Positions 55,258 through 64,000 of a DNA stretch of 64,000 nt are shown piece after piece. Position 1 is the stretch's first letter; each line of letters opens with the position of its first letter. A program made the position numbers and the translations under genes. The notes beneath the pieces were generated by a model, which had not been told where the DNA came from, ran no database searches, and saw nothing but the letters and a program-made list of their open reading frames with translations. This stretch comes from Hyphomicrobiales bacterium (lineage in GTDB: Bacteria; Pseudomonadota; Alphaproteobacteria; Rhizobiales; Beijerinckiaceae), in contig UCBZ01000037.1 of the NCBI GenBank assembly GCA_900470775.1, forward strand, positions 1-64,000, read 5' to 3'.

Positions 55258-55569
55258 GGGATTGAGATCCTCGCGACGGGCGGTGAGTTACGGATTGGCG
55301 CTGGACTGAAAACGGTGGTCCGGGATGGCCGACGGCAAGCTTAGCTGCACAGCCGATTGCGACCCGGCGACGACGTTATCGTCGCAGCCAGCTTCCGACG
55401 TCTCGTCGCACCGTCATCCGCATCGTGGAAGACCCTGATCCGCAAAACATAAGCGCCGCCCAAGGGGGCGGCGGCAGTACCAGCGCAACTATGCAAAAGG
55501 GCGTCGCTCCTGTCAATTCCACGCGCAGGCATTGCTCGGCGCATACCGCTGCGGCAGTGTTGCGGAAAA
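55258..55569. other. Upstream region of argD, no gene seen
   Basis: About 310 bp that should contain the argD promoter on the minus strand. GC-rich stretches such as GGGGGCGGCGGC (near 55463-55476) are present, but I see no supported ORF, dyad or riboswitch. Confidence 0.4.
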
Positions 55570-55789
55570 GATTCGCTTGACGGGCGATCGACGAATCGCC
55601 TGGGGAAAAACCGATTTCCGATTCGCCGACTCTTGTCGCCGAGTCCGGGCATCTTGTATGGTCGGCCTTGTCAGATACGACATCTCGTGCGGCGACCCCT
55701 GTACCGTCAGTTTCGGCTGTAACGGCTTCCGTTTAACGACGGACGCCGCCGGTATCGGATTCCGCCATGATCCGCCCACAGGTCGACTC
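55570..55789. promoter_or_regulatory. Cluster of seven GANTC sites upstream of gcrA
   Basis: GATTC 55570, GAATC 55593, GATTC 55620, GACTC 55628, GAGTC 55641, GATTC 55758 and GACTC 55785 lie within 220 bp. GANTC is the target of the CcrM adenine methyltransferase, and GcrA activates promoters carrying methylated GANTC. Such density is well above the roughly one site per 256 bp expected by chance. Epigenetic autoregulation of gcrA is an inference. Confidence 0.6.
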
Positions 55790-55823
55790 CATAGGAGGCG
55801 GCCGGAGAAGACAGGTGAGCCCG

Positions 55824-56375
55824 ATGAACGAAGCCGGAGCATGGACGGAAGAGCGCGTCGAGCTTTTGAAGAAGCTCTGGAGCGACGGCCTGAGCGCCAG
55901 CCAAATCGCGGCCGAACTCGGCAGCGTGACGCGCAATGCGGTGATCGGAAAGGTCCACCGGCTCGGCCTGTCTGGCCGTGCCAAGAACCCGGCCGCCGCC
56001 AGCACGCCTCGCACGGCTGCGCCGCGCAAGGCGCCGACGCGCTCGCCGAGCCATCCGATGAACGGCAACCAAGGCGGGATGACGCGCGGCGCCAACGCGC
56101 TCGCCCCGCAATACACAGCCGAGGCGGAAGCCGAGGCCGAGCATAAACCCGCGCCGTCGGAAGATGTGGTCGTGCCGTTCTCCGAGCGCGTCACCATCAT
56201 GGAATTGCGCGAGTTCATGTGCCGCTGGCCGATGGGCGACCCGACGACCCCGGAATTCCGCTTCTGCGGCGGCCGCTCGCAGACTGGCATGCCCTATTGC
56301 AGCTACCACGCCCGCATCGCCTACCAGCCCGCCGCCGACCGCCGGCGCGACCGCGGCCGGGTGGCGCGCGCCTGA
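55824..56375 (+). CDS. gcrA: Cell-cycle regulator GcrA
   Basis: A 183-aa GcrA-family protein. The N-terminal DNA-binding helix region is complete (WTEERVELLKKLWSDGLSASQIAAELG, VTRNAVIGKVHRLGLSGR). A low-complexity Ala/Pro linker leads to the C-terminal domain (IMELREFMCRWPMGDPTTPEFRFCGG, PYCSYHARIAY), which contacts sigma-70. It coordinates cell-cycle transcription through CcrM-methylated promoters. AGGTGA lies 6 nt before ATG 55824. Confidence 0.96.
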   Translation: MNEAGAWTEERVELLKKLWSDGLSASQIAAELGSVTRNAVIGKVHRLGLSGRAKNPAAASTPRTAAPRKAPTRSPSHPMNGNQGGMTRGANALAPQYTAEAEAEAEHKPAPSEDVVVPFSERVTIMELREFMCRWPMGDPTTPEFRFCGGRSQTGMPYCSYHARIAYQPAADRRRDRGRVARA

Positions 56376-56398
56376 CGCATTCAAGGATCATGGAATCG

Positions 56399-56428
56399 AA
56401 AAAGCCGGCCTTCGGGCCGGCTTTTTTA
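56399..56428. terminator. Bidirectional terminator between gcrA and aapM
   Basis: AAGCCGGCC and GGCCGGCTT flank a TTCG tetraloop; A residues precede and six T residues follow, so it can work for both convergent genes. Confidence 0.9.
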
Positions 56429-56445
56429 TTGGTCCAAGGCCGGGT

Positions 56446-57510
56446 TCAGCGGTGCTGGCGCCGTCCCATCATCTCGAGATGGCGGCTCCAGCGCGAGAGC
56501 GCGAAGCAGATCAGCCAGTAGATCGAGCCCGAGAAGACATAGGCCTCCATGTTCATGCCGACCCAGGCGGGGTCGGCGAGTGAGGCCTGGGCGATGCCGA
56601 GCAGATCGAGGATCGAGACCACGAGGACCAGCGTGGTGTTCTTGACCAGCGCGATGAACTCATTGGTCATCGCCGGCAGCGAAATCCGCAGCGCCTGCGG
56701 CAGGATGATCAGCCCCGTCGCTTTCCAGTAGGTCAGGCCGAGCGCGGTCGCCGCCTCCCTCTGGCCGGGCGGCAGGGCCTGCAGGCCACCGCGCACCGCT
56801 TCGGCCATATAGGCGGCGATGACGAGGCCGAGCCCGATCACGGCCCGCGCCAGACGGTCGATGCCGATGCCGCCCGGCAGGATCAGCGGCAGCAGCAGCG
56901 AGGCCAGGAAGATCACCGCGATGATCGGCACGCCGCGCCAGAACTCGATGAACAGCACACTGATCAGCCGAATGACGCGCAGTTCCGACTGGCGGCCAAG
57001 CGCGAACAGGATGCCGAGCGGGATCGCGATCAGGCTGGCGTAGACCGAAATGAACAGGGTCAGCATCAGCCCGCCCCATTCGCGCGTCTCGATCGGCCTG
57101 AGTCCGAACCCGCCCGCAAGCAGCCAGATGCCCAGCGGCGGCAGGATGACCAGCGCGGCGATGCCGATCTTCAGCCGCAGGCGCGGCGGCGCGAAGACGG
57201 TGGCGGCCGCACCAAAGACGAAGAGAAGGCCTGCGAGATCGGCGCGCCAGCGCTGGTCCGGCGGATAGAAGCCGTACATGAACTGGCCGAAGCGGGCCTT
57301 GACGAAGACCCAGCAGGCACCGCCGGGCGCGCAGTCGGCCCGCGTCGTGCCGCTCCAGGTCGCGTTGACCAGCGCCCAGCGGACCATCGGAACCGCAAGC
57401 CACACCAGAGCGAGCCCGATCAGGATCGTGACGACGCCGGTCGCGGGCGTGCCGAACAGACGCCGACGCCAGAGCGACAAGCCCGCTATCCCCATCGCAG
57501 CGGCGCTCAT
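56446..57510 (-). CDS. aapM: General amino-acid ABC permease, AapM type
   Basis: A 354-aa inner-membrane permease with about eight hydrophobic segments. The family's large periplasmic insertion and the permease core are present (TLFISVYASLIAIPLGILFALGR, IEFWRGVPIIAVIF). The EAA coupling loop is REAATALGLTYWKATGLIILPQALR. With AapQ it should form the membrane channel for broad-range amino-acid uptake. The ATG overlaps the aapQ stop by 4 nt (ATGA). The expected ATPase gene aapP does not follow; gcrA converges instead. Confidence 0.92.
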   Translation of the reverse strand: MSAAAMGIAGLSLWRRRLFGTPATGVVTILIGLALVWLAVPMVRWALVNATWSGTTRADCAPGGACWVFVKARFGQFMYGFYPPDQRWRADLAGLLFVFGAAATVFAPPRLRLKIGIAALVILPPLGIWLLAGGFGLRPIETREWGGLMLTLFISVYASLIAIPLGILFALGRQSELRVIRLISVLFIEFWRGVPIIAVIFLASLLLPLILPGGIGIDRLARAVIGLGLVIAAYMAEAVRGGLQALPPGQREAATALGLTYWKATGLIILPQALRISLPAMTNEFIALVKNTTLVLVVSILDLLGIAQASLADPAWVGMNMEAYVFSGSIYWLICFALSRWSRHLEMMGRRQHR

Positions 57511-58670
57511 CGGGTCACCAGCGCGATCCTGGCATTGTACCAGTTCATGAAGGCGGAGACCGCCAGCCCGATCACGAGGTAGACCGCCAGCGTCATGGCG
57601 ATGATCTCGATCGCCTGACCGGTGTTGTTGAGCGCCGAGCCCATGAACAGGCTGACCACGTCGGGATAGGCGATCGCCGCGCCGAAGGACGAGTTCTTCA
57701 GCACGTTGAGGTACTGGTTGGTCAGCGGCGGGATCATGACCCGCATCGCCTGCGGGATCGTCACGAGGCGCAGGGTCCGGCCCGGTCGCAGGCCAAGCGC
57801 GGAGGCCGCCTCGACCTGGCCATGCGGCACGGCCTGGATGCCGCCGCGCACGATCTCGGCGATGAAGCCGGCAGTATAGGTGACGAGCGCCGCCAGAAGC
57901 GCGACGAATTCCGGGATGACGACGAAACCGCCGCGATAGTTGAAGCCGCGGAGGATGGGGATGTCCCAGCGCGTCGCCAGACTGGCCCAGGTCACCGCCA
58001 GCACCGGCACCAGCACGATCAGCACGAGGCCGATCGTCAGCATCGGCGCGTCCTGGCCGGTGCGATCCTTGCGGCGGCGGGCCCAGAGCGAGACCAGCCA
58101 TTGCGCCAGCCATGACAGCAGGATCGCGGCAAGCGCCCAGCGGAAATTCGCGGGCGCGTCGGGCAGCGGGATCGTCAGGCCGCGATTGTTGAGGAAGGCG
58201 ACCCCGAAGACGCTGACGCTGTCGCGCGGGGCCGGCAGCGCGGCGATGACGCCGAAATACCAGAACAGTACGAAGAACAGCAGCGGGATGTTGCGGACGA
58301 ACTCGATATAGGCGCCCGCAAGCGTCGAGAGCAGCCAGTGCGAGGAGAGCCGCGCGATGCCGACGAGGAAGCCGAGCGCGGTCGCCAGCACCATCGCCAC
58401 CACCGTGACCAGCATGGTGTTGGCGACGCCGGCCCAGAACAGGCCGAGGATGGTGTCGGCGCGGGTGTAGTCGGTCAGCACGAAGGGCACGTCGATGCCC
58501 GAATTGCGCCAGAGGAAGTCGAAGCCCGAGGCGATGCCGGCCTTCACCATGTTCTCCGAGGCGTTGCGCACGAAGAACACGGTCAGGCCGACGAGCCCGA
58601 CCACGACGGCGACCTGATAGGCCACGTCGCGGACACGCTTGTCGTTGAGAAGGGCGAGGGTTTTGGTCAA
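57507..58670 (-). CDS. aapQ: General amino-acid ABC permease, AapQ type
   Basis: A 387-aa inner-membrane permease. Hallmarks are NTMLVTVVAMVLATALGFLVGIARLSSHWL, YIEFVRNIPLLFFVLFWYFG and the EAA loop VEAASALGLRPGRTLRLVTIPQAMRVMIPPL. It pairs with AapM (4-nt overlap). A 180-bp gap with a palindromic repeat separates it from aapJ, which could tune the ratio of binding protein to permease. Confidence 0.92.
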   Translation of the reverse strand: MTKTLALLNDKRVRDVAYQVAVVVGLVGLTVFFVRNASENMVKAGIASGFDFLWRNSGIDVPFVLTDYTRADTILGLFWAGVANTMLVTVVAMVLATALGFLVGIARLSSHWLLSTLAGAYIEFVRNIPLLFFVLFWYFGVIAALPAPRDSVSVFGVAFLNNRGLTIPLPDAPANFRWALAAILLSWLAQWLVSLWARRRKDRTGQDAPMLTIGLVLIVLVPVLAVTWASLATRWDIPILRGFNYRGGFVVIPEFVALLAALVTYTAGFIAEIVRGGIQAVPHGQVEAASALGLRPGRTLRLVTIPQAMRVMIPPLTNQYLNVLKNSSFGAAIAYPDVVSLFMGSALNNTGQAIEIIAMTLAVYLVIGLAVSAFMNWYNARIALVTR

Positions 58671-58710
58671 CCTGGATGGCCCGCAAGCAAGGTTTCTGCG
58701 GGAAACACCG

Positions 58711-58812
58711 CGTCATCCCGGGCGGCGCGAAGCGGAGACCCGGGATCCATTCCTGAGGGGTTCAGGCATGGATCCCGGATCGGCGCCGCTACGCGGCTTG
58801 TCCGGGATGACG
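58711..58812. repeat. Palindromic repeat, second copy of the 14004-14118 family
   Basis: Arms CGTCATCCCGG (58711-58721) and CCGGGATGACG (58802-58812) are perfect. The inside shares GCGAAGCGGAGACCCGG and the inverted GGATCCAT/ATGGATCC with the copy at 14004. It lies between aapJ and aapQ. Confidence 0.85.
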
Positions 58813-58852
58813 GCGCGTTTCCATGGGAAGGGTCAGGCGTTGACCCGTCTTC

Positions 58853-59884
58853 TCACTGGAACGGCGGCGTGAAGAGCAGGCCGCCCTTGGTCCAGAGTTG
58901 GTTCTGGCCGCGCTCCAGCTTCAGCGTCGAACCCATGCCGACGGTGCGCTCGAAGCTCTCGCCGTAGTTTCCGACCTGCTTGATGACGTTGTACATCCAG
59001 TCGTTCGAGAGACCCATCATCGCACCGAAATTTCCTTCGGCGCCGAGCAGGCGGCGGACTTCCGAGTTCTTCGAGCTCGCCTTCATCTGGTCGACATTGG
59101 CGGAGGTGACGCCGAGCATCTCGGCCGCGATCTGGCCGTTCAGCACCCAGCGCACAATCAACTGCCAGCGCTCGTCGCCCCAGCGCGTCACCGGGCCCTG
59201 CGGATCGTTGGAGATCGGCTGGGTCAGGATGATGTGGTCGCCGGGGACCTTGAGCTTGACGCGCTGGCCGGCGAGCGCGCCGACGCCGGCGGTGTAGGCG
59301 TCGCAACGGCCGGCGTCATAGGCGGCGATGGCGTCGTCGTTCTTCTGGAAGTTGGTGATGGTGACCTTGAGGTTGCGCTCCAGGAACCAGTCGGAGGCGT
59401 TCTTCTCCTCGGTCGAGCCGGCGGCGACGCAGACCGAGGCGCCGTCGAGATCGGCCGCGCTCTTGGCGTTGGTCGCCTTGCGGACGATGAAGGTCTGGCC
59501 TTCGTAGAAGTTGATGCCCTGGAAGTTCAGGCCGAGCGAGGCGTTGCGGGAGAAGGTGATGGTCGAGTTGCGCGCGAGCAGGTCGACCTGGCCCGATTGC
59601 AGGATCGGCCAGCGCTGCTGCACCGAGGTCGGCGTGAACTTGACCTTCTTGGCATCGCCGAGCACGGCGGCCGCCAGCGCCTTGCAGTAATCGACGTCGA
59701 GCCCGGTCCACTCGCCCTTGTCGTCGGCGAAGGAGAAGCCGGGCAGGCCGAGATGCACGCCGCATTCGATGTTGCCGCGCGCCTTGACCGCATCGAGCGT
59801 CGGGCTCGGGGCCAGTTGCTGGGCGCTCGCCAGCGAAGCGCTCGCGGCGAGGATGGCGGTCGCCGCCAGAAGTCTGATCGTCAT
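58853..59884 (-). CDS. aapJ: General amino-acid binding protein AapJ
   Basis: A 343-aa periplasmic solute-binding protein with a signal peptide (MTIRLLAATAILAASASLASAQ). The family 3 pattern is clear: TLDAVKARGNIECGVHLGLPGFSFADDKGEWTGLDVDYCKALAAAV, LLARNSTITFSRNASLGLNF, and GVGALAGQRVKLKVPGDHIILTQPISNDPQGP. GGGAGA lies 7 nt before the ATG. It is the first gene of aapJ-aapQ-aapM. Confidence 0.93.
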   Translation of the reverse strand: MTIRLLAATAILAASASLASAQQLAPSPTLDAVKARGNIECGVHLGLPGFSFADDKGEWTGLDVDYCKALAAAVLGDAKKVKFTPTSVQQRWPILQSGQVDLLARNSTITFSRNASLGLNFQGINFYEGQTFIVRKATNAKSAADLDGASVCVAAGSTEEKNASDWFLERNLKVTITNFQKNDDAIAAYDAGRCDAYTAGVGALAGQRVKLKVPGDHIILTQPISNDPQGPVTRWGDERWQLIVRWVLNGQIAAEMLGVTSANVDQMKASSKNSEVRRLLGAEGNFGAMMGLSNDWMYNVIKQVGNYGESFERTVGMGSTLKLERGQNQLWTKGGLLFTPPFQ

Positions 59885-59981
59885 GATATCGTCTCCCCGA
59901 AGCCGTCGGCGGCTTTCTGCATTGAGGGCGCGACTATGCAACAGACGGGCCGGGAGCGGTAGCGGGGGAAGATCAGGCTTT

Positions 59982-61025
59982 TCAGCTTCCGAAGACGGTG
60001 TTGAGCTGGCTTCCGACCATGATGAAGGTGGTGCGCTTGGGCATCTCCTTCAGCCGGACGGCGCCGATATAGGTCATCGCCGAGCGCACCCCGCCCATCA
60101 GCTCCTGCAAGGTGCCCTCGACCGGGCCGCGATAGGGCACCTCGACGGTCTTGCCCTCGGCGGCGCGGTATGTGGCGACGCCGCCGGAATAGCGCTTCAT
60201 CGCGGTGTCCGAGGACATCCCATAGAAGGTCATCGCAACCGGGACCTGCTCGCCGCCGCGCTCCTCGTAGCGGATGTCGCCCTCGCATTCGTCATGGCCG
60301 GCCAGCATGCCGCCGAGCATTATGAAATCGGCGCCGGCGCCATAGCCCTTGGCGAGATCGCCAGGCACGGTGACGCCGCCATCGCCGCAAACCAGGCCTT
60401 TCAGCCCATGCGCGGCATCGGCGCATTCGATGATGGCCGAGAGCTGCGGATAGCCGACGCCGGTCATCTTGCGCGTCGTGCAGACCGAGCCCGGGCCGAT
60501 GCCGACCTTGACGATGTCGGCCCCGGCCAGGATCAGCGCCTCGGTCATGTCGCCGGTGACGACATTGCCCGCCATGATCGCGGCATCGGGAAAGGCCTCC
60601 CGCGTCGCCTTGACCGTGTCGACGAACTTCTCGGTGTAGCCATTGGCGACGTCGAGGCAGATTTTGCTGATCGGCGTGCGGGCATGGACGGAGGCGAGCT
60701 TGTCGTGGTCGGCCTGCGTCGTGCCGAGCGAATAGAAGGCGTTGGCGGACTCCGGCTCGCGGAAGAAGGCAGCAAGTTCGTCCGCACCGTAATGCTTGTG
60801 CAGCGCCACCATGGCGCCGTGACGGAGCAGGGCACGCGCCATCGCCATGGTGCCGACGACGTCCATATTCGCCGCAATCAGCGGAAAGCCGGTCCAGTCC
60901 GTTCCGGTATGGGCGAAGCGCAAGGTGCGGTGGACGTCGACCTCGGCGCGGCTGCCCAGCGTCGAGCGCTTGGGACGGATCAGCACGTCGCGGAAATCGA
61001 GCTTGGGGTCGTTTTCGATGCGCAT
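59982..61025 (-). CDS. guaC: GMP reductase
   Basis: A 347-aa IMPDH/GMPR-fold TIM barrel that reduces GMP to IMP with NADPH. Seen are [27 protein letters not shown], the catalytic cysteine loop [30 protein letters not shown] and [15 protein letters not shown]. It lacks CBS domains, which separates it from IMP dehydrogenase. The gene appears monocistronic. Confidence 0.94.
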   Translation of the reverse strand: MRIENDPKLDFRDVLIRPKRSTLGSRAEVDVHRTLRFAHTGTDWTGFPLIAANMDVVGTMAMARALLRHGAMVALHKHYGADELAAFFREPESANAFYSLGTTQADHDKLASVHARTPISKICLDVANGYTEKFVDTVKATREAFPDAAIMAGNVVTGDMTEALILAGADIVKVGIGPGSVCTTRKMTGVGYPQLSAIIECADAAHGLKGLVCGDGGVTVPGDLAKGYGAGADFIMLGGMLAGHDECEGDIRYEERGGEQVPVAMTFYGMSSDTAMKRYSGGVATYRAAEGKTVEVPYRGPVEGTLQELMGGVRSAMTYIGAVRLKEMPKRTTFIMVGSQLNTVFGS

Positions 61026-61131
61026 GGGCTAAGGGCCTTCGCGGCTGGCTTTGAGCACGTGCGGATGAGGTTGCGTGCGCCGATTCATAACCGCAGGCAG
61101 CCGCATGGGGCAATGCGCCTCGGCCAGAGGC

Positions 61132-62211
61132 TCAGGCCGAGGCAGGCTCGCGCGGGAAGGGGCGCGCATTCTTGCGGATGGTGTAGAGCGTCGCGCCAAT
61201 GACGACGGCCGCGCCGATCCAGGTCGACAGCGCCGGAATCTCGGCGAAGAAGACGAAGCCGGTGAAGCTCGCCAGGATCAGGCGGCTGAAATCGAGTGGC
61301 GCCAGAGCCGCCGCCTCGCCGACCTGGTAGGCGCGGGTGATCAGCCACTGGCCGGCCGTGCCGAACAGGCTGAGCACGATCAGCCAGAACCATTGCGTGG
61401 CATCGGGCGGAACCCACCAGAGCCAGGCCGGCAAGGCCAGCGCCGCGATCAGCACGATGCCCTGCCAGATCAGGATCGTGTCCGTGCGTTCGCTCGCCGC
61501 CAGCATCCGCACGCTGACGGTAATGCCGGCGCTGAAGAACGCACCCGCCACCGCCATGAGCGCGTAGAAATCGAGCCCCTCGCTGCTCGGCCTGAGCATG
61601 ATGAGAACGCCGATGAAGCCGATGATGGTCGCAGCCCAGCGCCTGGCATCGACGACCTCCTTGAGGATGACCACAGCGGCGATGGTGACGAAGAGCACCT
61701 GGCTGAAGCCGATGGCGGTCGCCTGGGCGAGCGGGATCTGGATCACCGCCGTGAAGCCGCAGAGCATCGCGATCAGGGTCAGCGCTCCGCGGAAGACCTG
61801 GAGGCCCGGCCGCGTCGTCGCCATCATCAGGCGCAGGCTGCAGGCAGAGAAGGCCAGGATGACCAGGCTCATGATGATCTGGCGGATCAGCAGGATCTGG
61901 ACCAGCGGAATGAAACTGCCGACGAGCTTGATAGCGCCGACCATCACCGCATAGACCAGCAAAGCCGAGAGCATGTAGACGGAGCCCCGCAGATTGGGGC
62001 TCGCGGCCGCCCACCAGGCCCGCAGGCGCTGTCGTCCCTCGACGATACGGCTTGTGGATTCCGAGGCCGGCGTGGTGACCGGCGGCGGCTCGGGCAGGCT
62101 CGGGATTGCGGCTTCGTCCGTGGGTTCCGCGCTGCGCGGAACCGCTTCCGTCTCCGCGGCGTCGTCGTCCGCCGGACGGCGCTGCCGCCCGGTCTGCCGC
62201 TCTTCGCTCAT
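61132..62211 (-). CDS. EamA/DMT-family transporter
   Basis: A 359-aa inner-membrane protein with about ten helices in two EamA repeats, as in metabolite exporters of the drug/metabolite superfamily. The first 65 residues are a hydrophilic Pro/Glu-rich extension unusual for the family (PSLPEPPPVTTPASES). The repeats show IPLAQATAIGFSQVLFVTIAAVVILKEVV and APLDFSRLILASFTGFVFFAEIPALSTWIGAAVVIGA. The substrate is unknown. ATG 62211 lies within an open frame to 62355. Confidence 0.88.
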   Translation of the reverse strand: MSEERQTGRQRRPADDDAAETEAVPRSAEPTDEAAIPSLPEPPPVTTPASESTSRIVEGRQRLRAWWAAASPNLRGSVYMLSALLVYAVMVGAIKLVGSFIPLVQILLIRQIIMSLVILAFSACSLRLMMATTRPGLQVFRGALTLIAMLCGFTAVIQIPLAQATAIGFSQVLFVTIAAVVILKEVVDARRWAATIIGFIGVLIMLRPSSEGLDFYALMAVAGAFFSAGITVSVRMLAASERTDTILIWQGIVLIAALALPAWLWWVPPDATQWFWLIVLSLFGTAGQWLITRAYQVGEAAALAPLDFSRLILASFTGFVFFAEIPALSTWIGAAVVIGATLYTIRKNARPFPREPASA

Positions 62212-62522
62212 CGACCTCGACCAATCGCCGACGTCTCCGACGCCTGGCCCGTTTCCATCCCTGACTCGAAGTGATCGAGGAAACGCGCCGCCTTCGCCAG
62301 AGGCCGCCGGACATAGCGGGGTTGCAGCGATACGCCGGCAAGGCAGGCGCGGCATGCCTCAGCGGGACTTTGCGGAGCCCCGCATGCGGTCTAGGAGAAC
62401 GCGGCCACCCCGGAGCCGCGAATCCACGGCATGACGATCTCTCCTCCCCGCCCCGCCGAAGCAGCATGTCCCGCCTGCGCTGCATTTTGGGTTGGCGGCG
62501 GTTGGGGCGCCGGCAGGCGCGG
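62212..62522. other. Divergent intergenic region before the AbrB-family gene
   Basis: About 310 bp with no supported gene. An in-frame ATG at 62466 could extend the AbrB-family protein by 19 residues. No operator, riboswitch or terminator stands out. Confidence 0.4.
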
Positions 62523-63641
62523 ATGAAGCAGCTTTTTTCCGATTTCGGCGAAGGTGTGCGGGCGTTGGCCCCGGCACGGTTCCCCTATCGCCGCTTCGTG
62601 CTGGCGCTGCTGCTCGGCGGGCTGGGCGGCTGGCTCTTCGTCCAGGCAAGGCTGCCGCTGCCCTGGATGCTGGGCTCGATGGTGTTCTGCACGGTGGCTG
62701 CGCTGCTGCGCTGGCCGGTCGCGGCACCCCCGGTCATCCGCCCGCCGATGACCATGGTCATCGGCGTCATGCTTGGCGCCTCGTTCAAGCCCGAGGTCGT
62801 GACGCAGCTGCCGAACTGGCTGCCGACGATCCTGGGCCTCGTGCTGTTCATGTGCGCCTGCGGCTTCGCCTGCGTCGGCTATTTCCGGAAATTCGCCGGT
62901 TTCGATCCGGTGACGGCCTTCTTCGCGGGAATGCCGGGCGGATTGCTCGAGATGGTCACGCTCGGCGAGGAAAAGGGCGGCGATGCGCGGATCATCGCGC
63001 TGATCCACTCGGCCCGCATCCTGCTGGTGGTGATGACACTGCCCTTCATCGTGCAGTGGATCGGCGGCGTTTCGGTCAGCGGCAGTCGCGTCGCCGGGCC
63101 GTCTATCATGCAGACGCCACTCTCGGCTGAACTGATCCTGCTCGCCTGCGGGCTGCTCGGCGTCGTCGCCGGACATATGCTGCGGCTGCCGGCCAAGTTC
63201 CTGCTCGGGCCGATGCTGGTCAGCGCGCTGGTTCATGTCTCCGGCCTGAGCGATTCGGCGCCACCCTTCGAGATCGTCAACGCGGCTCAGCTCATCCTCG
63301 GCATCACCATCGGCTGCCGCTTCGTCGGCACGGCGCCGCGCCTGATCCTGCGCATCCTCGCGCTGTCCGTGGGCTCGACGGTGATCCTGGTCTCGCTGAC
63401 GCTCGGCTTCGCCTGGCTGGTGGCCACCGTCTCGGTGCACGGCCATGTGCCGCTGATCCTGGCCTATTCGCCCGGCGGCCTGGCCGAGATGAGCCTGATC
63501 GCGCTGGCCCTGCATACCGAGGTCGCGTTCGTGGCAGCGCACCACATCATCCGGGTCTTCCTGGTGATGATCGCGGCTGGACCGCTCTTCGGAGCACTCA
63601 TCGACCGTCGCGAGCCGGTCGATACCAAACGGGACGAGTGA
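62523..63641 (+). CDS. AbrB-family (COG3180) membrane protein
   Basis: A 372-aa protein with about ten hydrophobic segments in two similar halves. Each half carries the family motif: FVQARLPLPWMLGSM, then AGFDPVTAFFAGMPGGLLEMVTLGEE, and in the second half MLRLPAKFLLGPMLVSAL and LAYSPGGLAEMSLIALAL. It is often annotated 'ammonia monooxygenase' or 'AbrB transcriptional regulator' by error; it is a putative transporter of unknown substrate. The start is ATG 62523 (MKQLFS). Confidence 0.85.
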   Translation: MKQLFSDFGEGVRALAPARFPYRRFVLALLLGGLGGWLFVQARLPLPWMLGSMVFCTVAALLRWPVAAPPVIRPPMTMVIGVMLGASFKPEVVTQLPNWLPTILGLVLFMCACGFACVGYFRKFAGFDPVTAFFAGMPGGLLEMVTLGEEKGGDARIIALIHSARILLVVMTLPFIVQWIGGVSVSGSRVAGPSIMQTPLSAELILLACGLLGVVAGHMLRLPAKFLLGPMLVSALVHVSGLSDSAPPFEIVNAAQLILGITIGCRFVGTAPRLILRILALSVGSTVILVSLTLGFAWLVATVSVHGHVPLILAYSPGGLAEMSLIALALHTEVAFVAAHHIIRVFLVMIAAGPLFGALIDRREPVDTKRDE

Positions 63642-63653
63642 GCCCCGGCTCGC

Positions 63654-64000
63654 TTAGCCCCGCGATCGGCCGAAAGCTCGCTGCCACAGCAGCCGCGTCA
63701 GGAAGGCCGGATTGCCGAGGATATATCGGCGCCAGAGCCGGCGCGGCTCGCGCCAGAGCCTATAGACCCATTCGAGTCGGGTCCGGCGGATCGCTTCGGG
63801 CGCACGCGGGACCTCGCCGGCAAAGAAGTCGAACAGCGCGCCCACACCGGCGGCAACCGCACAGTGCTGCGGACCGAGCTTCTCGGCGATCCAATTCTCC
63901 TGGACCGGATTGCCGAAGGCGACGAGCAGCAGGTCCGGCGGTGCAGCCTTCAGTCCCGACAGCAGTCCCGCCTCCTCCGACGGGCTGAAATAGCCGTGGC
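63654..64000 (-). CDS. WecG/TagA/CpsF-family glycosyltransferase (C-terminal part)
   Basis: The gene runs off the right edge of the window; about 115 codons are visible. HGYFSPSEEAG, PPDLLLVAFGNPVQENWIAE, AVAAGVGALFDFFAGEV and RAPEAIRRTRLEWVYRLWREPRRLWRRYILGNP are diagnostic for the GT26 family. These enzymes add N-acetylmannosaminuronate or related sugars to lipid carriers in surface polysaccharide synthesis. The stop is TAA at 63656-63654. Confidence 0.93.
   Translation of the reverse strand, partial: HGYFSPSEEAGLLSGLKAAPPDLLLVAFGNPVQENWIAEKLGPQHCAVAAGVGALFDFFAGEVPRAPEAIRRTRLEWVYRLWREPRRLWRRYILGNPAFLTRLLWQRAFGRSRG

Overview
The window is a GC-rich (mid-60s percent or higher) chromosomal segment of an alphaproteobacterium, most likely Hyphomicrobiales/Rhizobiales. 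A Bosea-like organism is my guess from gene content and from the palindromic intergenic repeats; nothing in the window proves the genus. Supporting signs are GcrA with clustered GANTC sites, an Aap-type amino-acid ABC operon, an alphaproteobacterial RpoH-type promoter before dnaK, and argD-argF-hslO linkage. Most of the window is ordinary core or niche metabolism.

Layout. 1-8963: an MFS drug exporter, a three-gene siderophore-uptake unit (TonB receptor, RhtX-type permease, FhuF-type reductase) with overlapping stops and starts, a cold-shock protein, and a two-gene catabolic unit (FAH hydrolase, DapA-like aldolase). 8997-14118: a copper pair (DUF2946 protein, PCuAC chaperone) diverging from a methionine-uptake operon (metN-metI-metQ). 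That operon is headed by a 22-residue leader peptide ending in three cysteines, and several intergenic palindromes lie nearby. 14132-31870: an esterase-like phytase protein, an XRE regulator, CsbD, dnaJ and dnaK, a DsbD-type reductase with a periplasmic redoxin, an aldo/keto reductase, vapBC, typA, and two surface-polysaccharide genes. 31940-41740: a TAXI solute-binding protein, trpF-trpB (no trpA follows), and a GT2 glycosyltransferase gene cut in two by a 4,415-bp mobile element. 41685-64000: SCO1, a DUF892 ferritin-like protein, an acyl-CoA ligase, phnX, a BaiN-type flavoprotein, tRNA-Gly(CCC), a dCTP deaminase, apaG, argE, hslO-argF-argD, gcrA, aapJ-aapQ-aapM (no aapP), guaC, an EamA exporter, an AbrB-family membrane protein, and the end of a WecG/TagA-type glycosyltransferase.

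The strongest discovery is the mobile element at 36215-40629. It has 26-bp imperfect terminal inverted repeats (23 identities), an 8-bp target duplication (GGACTATC) and an IS1595/ISXO2-type transposase. Deleting the element and one duplication restores the glycosyltransferase frame exactly. It carries at least five further ORFs: a coiled-coil/winged-helix-like protein, a degenerate ImmA-like protein with KELMH in place of HExxH, a 66-aa protein, a small XRE repressor and an XRE-ImmA fusion. It also holds a structured non-coding stretch. A recurring operator-like motif, CAACG-N5-CGTTG, lies before the first passenger gene and in the divergent transposase/XRE region.

Two regulatory arrangements also stand out. 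The DUF2946 protein has a CxxC motif and a proline-rich end and precedes a copper-chaperone gene whose ribosome-binding region abuts an 18-bp perfect palindrome, which resembles CutF-type copper-dependent translational control. The cysteine-rich leader ahead of the methionine transporter is followed by complementary segments that could hide the next ribosome-binding site.
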